In this document: positions 63,547-64,000 of the stretch, piece by piece
Position numbering within the stretch: position 1 is the first letter of the stretch
How the letters are laid out: each line of letters starts with the position of its first letter
From: Batrachochytrium dendrobatidis JAM81
Lineage: Eukaryota; Chytridiomycota; Chytridiomycetes; Rhizophydiales
Assembly: GCF_000203795.2 (NCBI RefSeq)
Contig: NW_006281111.1
Coordinates: 532,888-596,887 of the forward strand
Length of the DNA: 64,000 bases
Direction: 5' to 3'
Notes under the pieces: model-generated
Seen by the model: the letters and a program-made list of their open reading frames with translations, nothing else
What the model was told of the DNA's origin: nothing
Database searches by the model: none
Program-made: the position numbers and the translations under genes

Positions 63547-64000
63547 TTAAGCAGAGCTGGCTGCACGGAACTCCTTGGCAACATCGCACATGTTCTTGAG
63601 AGCAGACTCGGTCTCGGCCCAGCCACGAGTCTTGAGACCACAGTCGGGGTTAACCCAGAGAAGACGAGCGTCAATATACTTGGAAATGGCTTGAAGACGT
63701 TCCCTGATCTCAGTAACAGGTGGAACACGAGGAGAATGGATATCGTAGAGACCGGGACCAATGCCACGAGTGTAGCCATGAGCCTCAAAGGCACGCAACA
63801 ATTTGAGGTCAGACTTGGAGTTCTCAATGGTAATGCAGTCGGCATCAAGGTCGGAAATGGACTGGAAAATGTCGTTAAAGTCAGAGTAGCACATGTGTGT
63901 GTGGATCTGAGTCTCGTCCCTGACACCAGTGGAGGAAAGCAAGAAGGAGTTGACGGCCCACTCGAGATAAGCGGCATGAGCTTCCTTGCGAAGGGGAAGA
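63547..64000 (-). CDS. MET6: Cobalamin-independent methionine synthase, C-terminal part
   Basis: Last 150 codons of MetE/Met6 (5-methyltetrahydropteroyltriglutamate-homocysteine methyltransferase); the gene continues past the window edge and no start is visible. Conserved MetE C-terminal motifs: [11 protein letters not shown] with metal and substrate His/Cys, [28 protein letters not shown], and [13 protein letters not shown] with the last zinc-binding Cys. Codon choice is strongly skewed to C-ending codons (AAC, GAC, TTC, CTC, ATC) unlike the neighbours, which suggests high expression. Enzyme role: methyl transfer from methyl-folate to homocysteine without B12. Confidence 0.96.
   Translation of the reverse strand, partial: LPLRKEAHAAYLEWAVNSFLLSSTGVRDETQIHTHMCYSDFNDIFQSISDLDADCITIENSKSDLKLLRAFEAHGYTRGIGPGLYDIHSPRVPPVTEIRERLQAISKYIDARLLWVNPDCGLKTRGWAETESALKNMCDVAKEFRAASSA

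Overview
This window is nuclear DNA from a fungus. The genes are intron-rich with short GT-AG introns, often interrupted at every few hundred bases. Two gene contents narrow the lineage. Ste12, an EAF7-type subunit, Ulp2 and paired chitin deacetylases are fungal in character. An STPG1-type flagellar microtubule protein, together with both subunits of mitochondrial propionyl-CoA carboxylase, points to a flagellated, zoosporic early-diverging fungus (chytrid-like). I cannot name the species from sequence alone. I rebuilt exon structures by hand and required reading phase to close at every junction; most genes close exactly from start to stop.

Layout. 1-6.5 kb: 5' part of a GCK/Ste20-family kinase (minus) sharing a 167 bp promoter region with a complete myosin V. 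6.6-8.7 kb: an unrecognised ORF and mitochondrial ribosomal protein uS14m. 10.0-15.6 kb: a cell-surface group of two tandem chitin deacetylases with identical intron positions and a two-domain fasciclin protein. 15.9-29.2 kb: divergent and convergent pairs EAF7/ABHD11-like hydrolase, Ulp2-type SUMO protease, AZUL-HECT ubiquitin ligase and STPG1. 29.6-38.3 kb: EI24, STE12 and an acyl-CoA/4-coumarate-CoA ligase-like enzyme. 38.4-48.5 kb: UBXN1, a 3-phosphoglycerate dehydrogenase homologue lacking catalytic residues, TFIIIC tau95 subunit and a bromodomain-ankyrin protein. 48.6-57.2 kb: COQ5, a 72-residue unknown, a Ran1/Vhs1-like kinase and cytosolic TrpRS. 57.3-64 kb: divergent PCCA and PCCB, and the 3' end of cobalamin-independent methionine synthase.

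The gene-poor gaps hold a dispersed repeat family that no coding feature explains: about ten copies, both orientations, from about 300 to 936 bp when both ends are present, with roughly 30-base terminal inverted repeats and flanking TA dinucleotides. It looks like a non-autonomous Tc1/mariner- or pogo-type transposon (MITE-like). Two copies sit in introns (ULP2 intron 1, STE12 intron 1) and others lie in promoter regions.

Functional links: PCCA and PCCB form one heteromeric enzyme and share a 333 bp promoter with a repeated AT-rich motif. Chitin deacetylases and the fasciclin protein are likely wall or surface proteins. Ulp2, AZUL-HECT and UBXN1 concern SUMO/ubiquitin; EAF7, bromodomain-ankyrin, TFIIIC and Ste12 concern transcription. 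The most unusual signals are the repeat family, the catalytically degenerate PGDH homologue with three GC-AG introns, the Asp-to-Asn change in the Ulp2 triad, and a remnant of a further chitin-deacetylase 3' end between the tandem pair.
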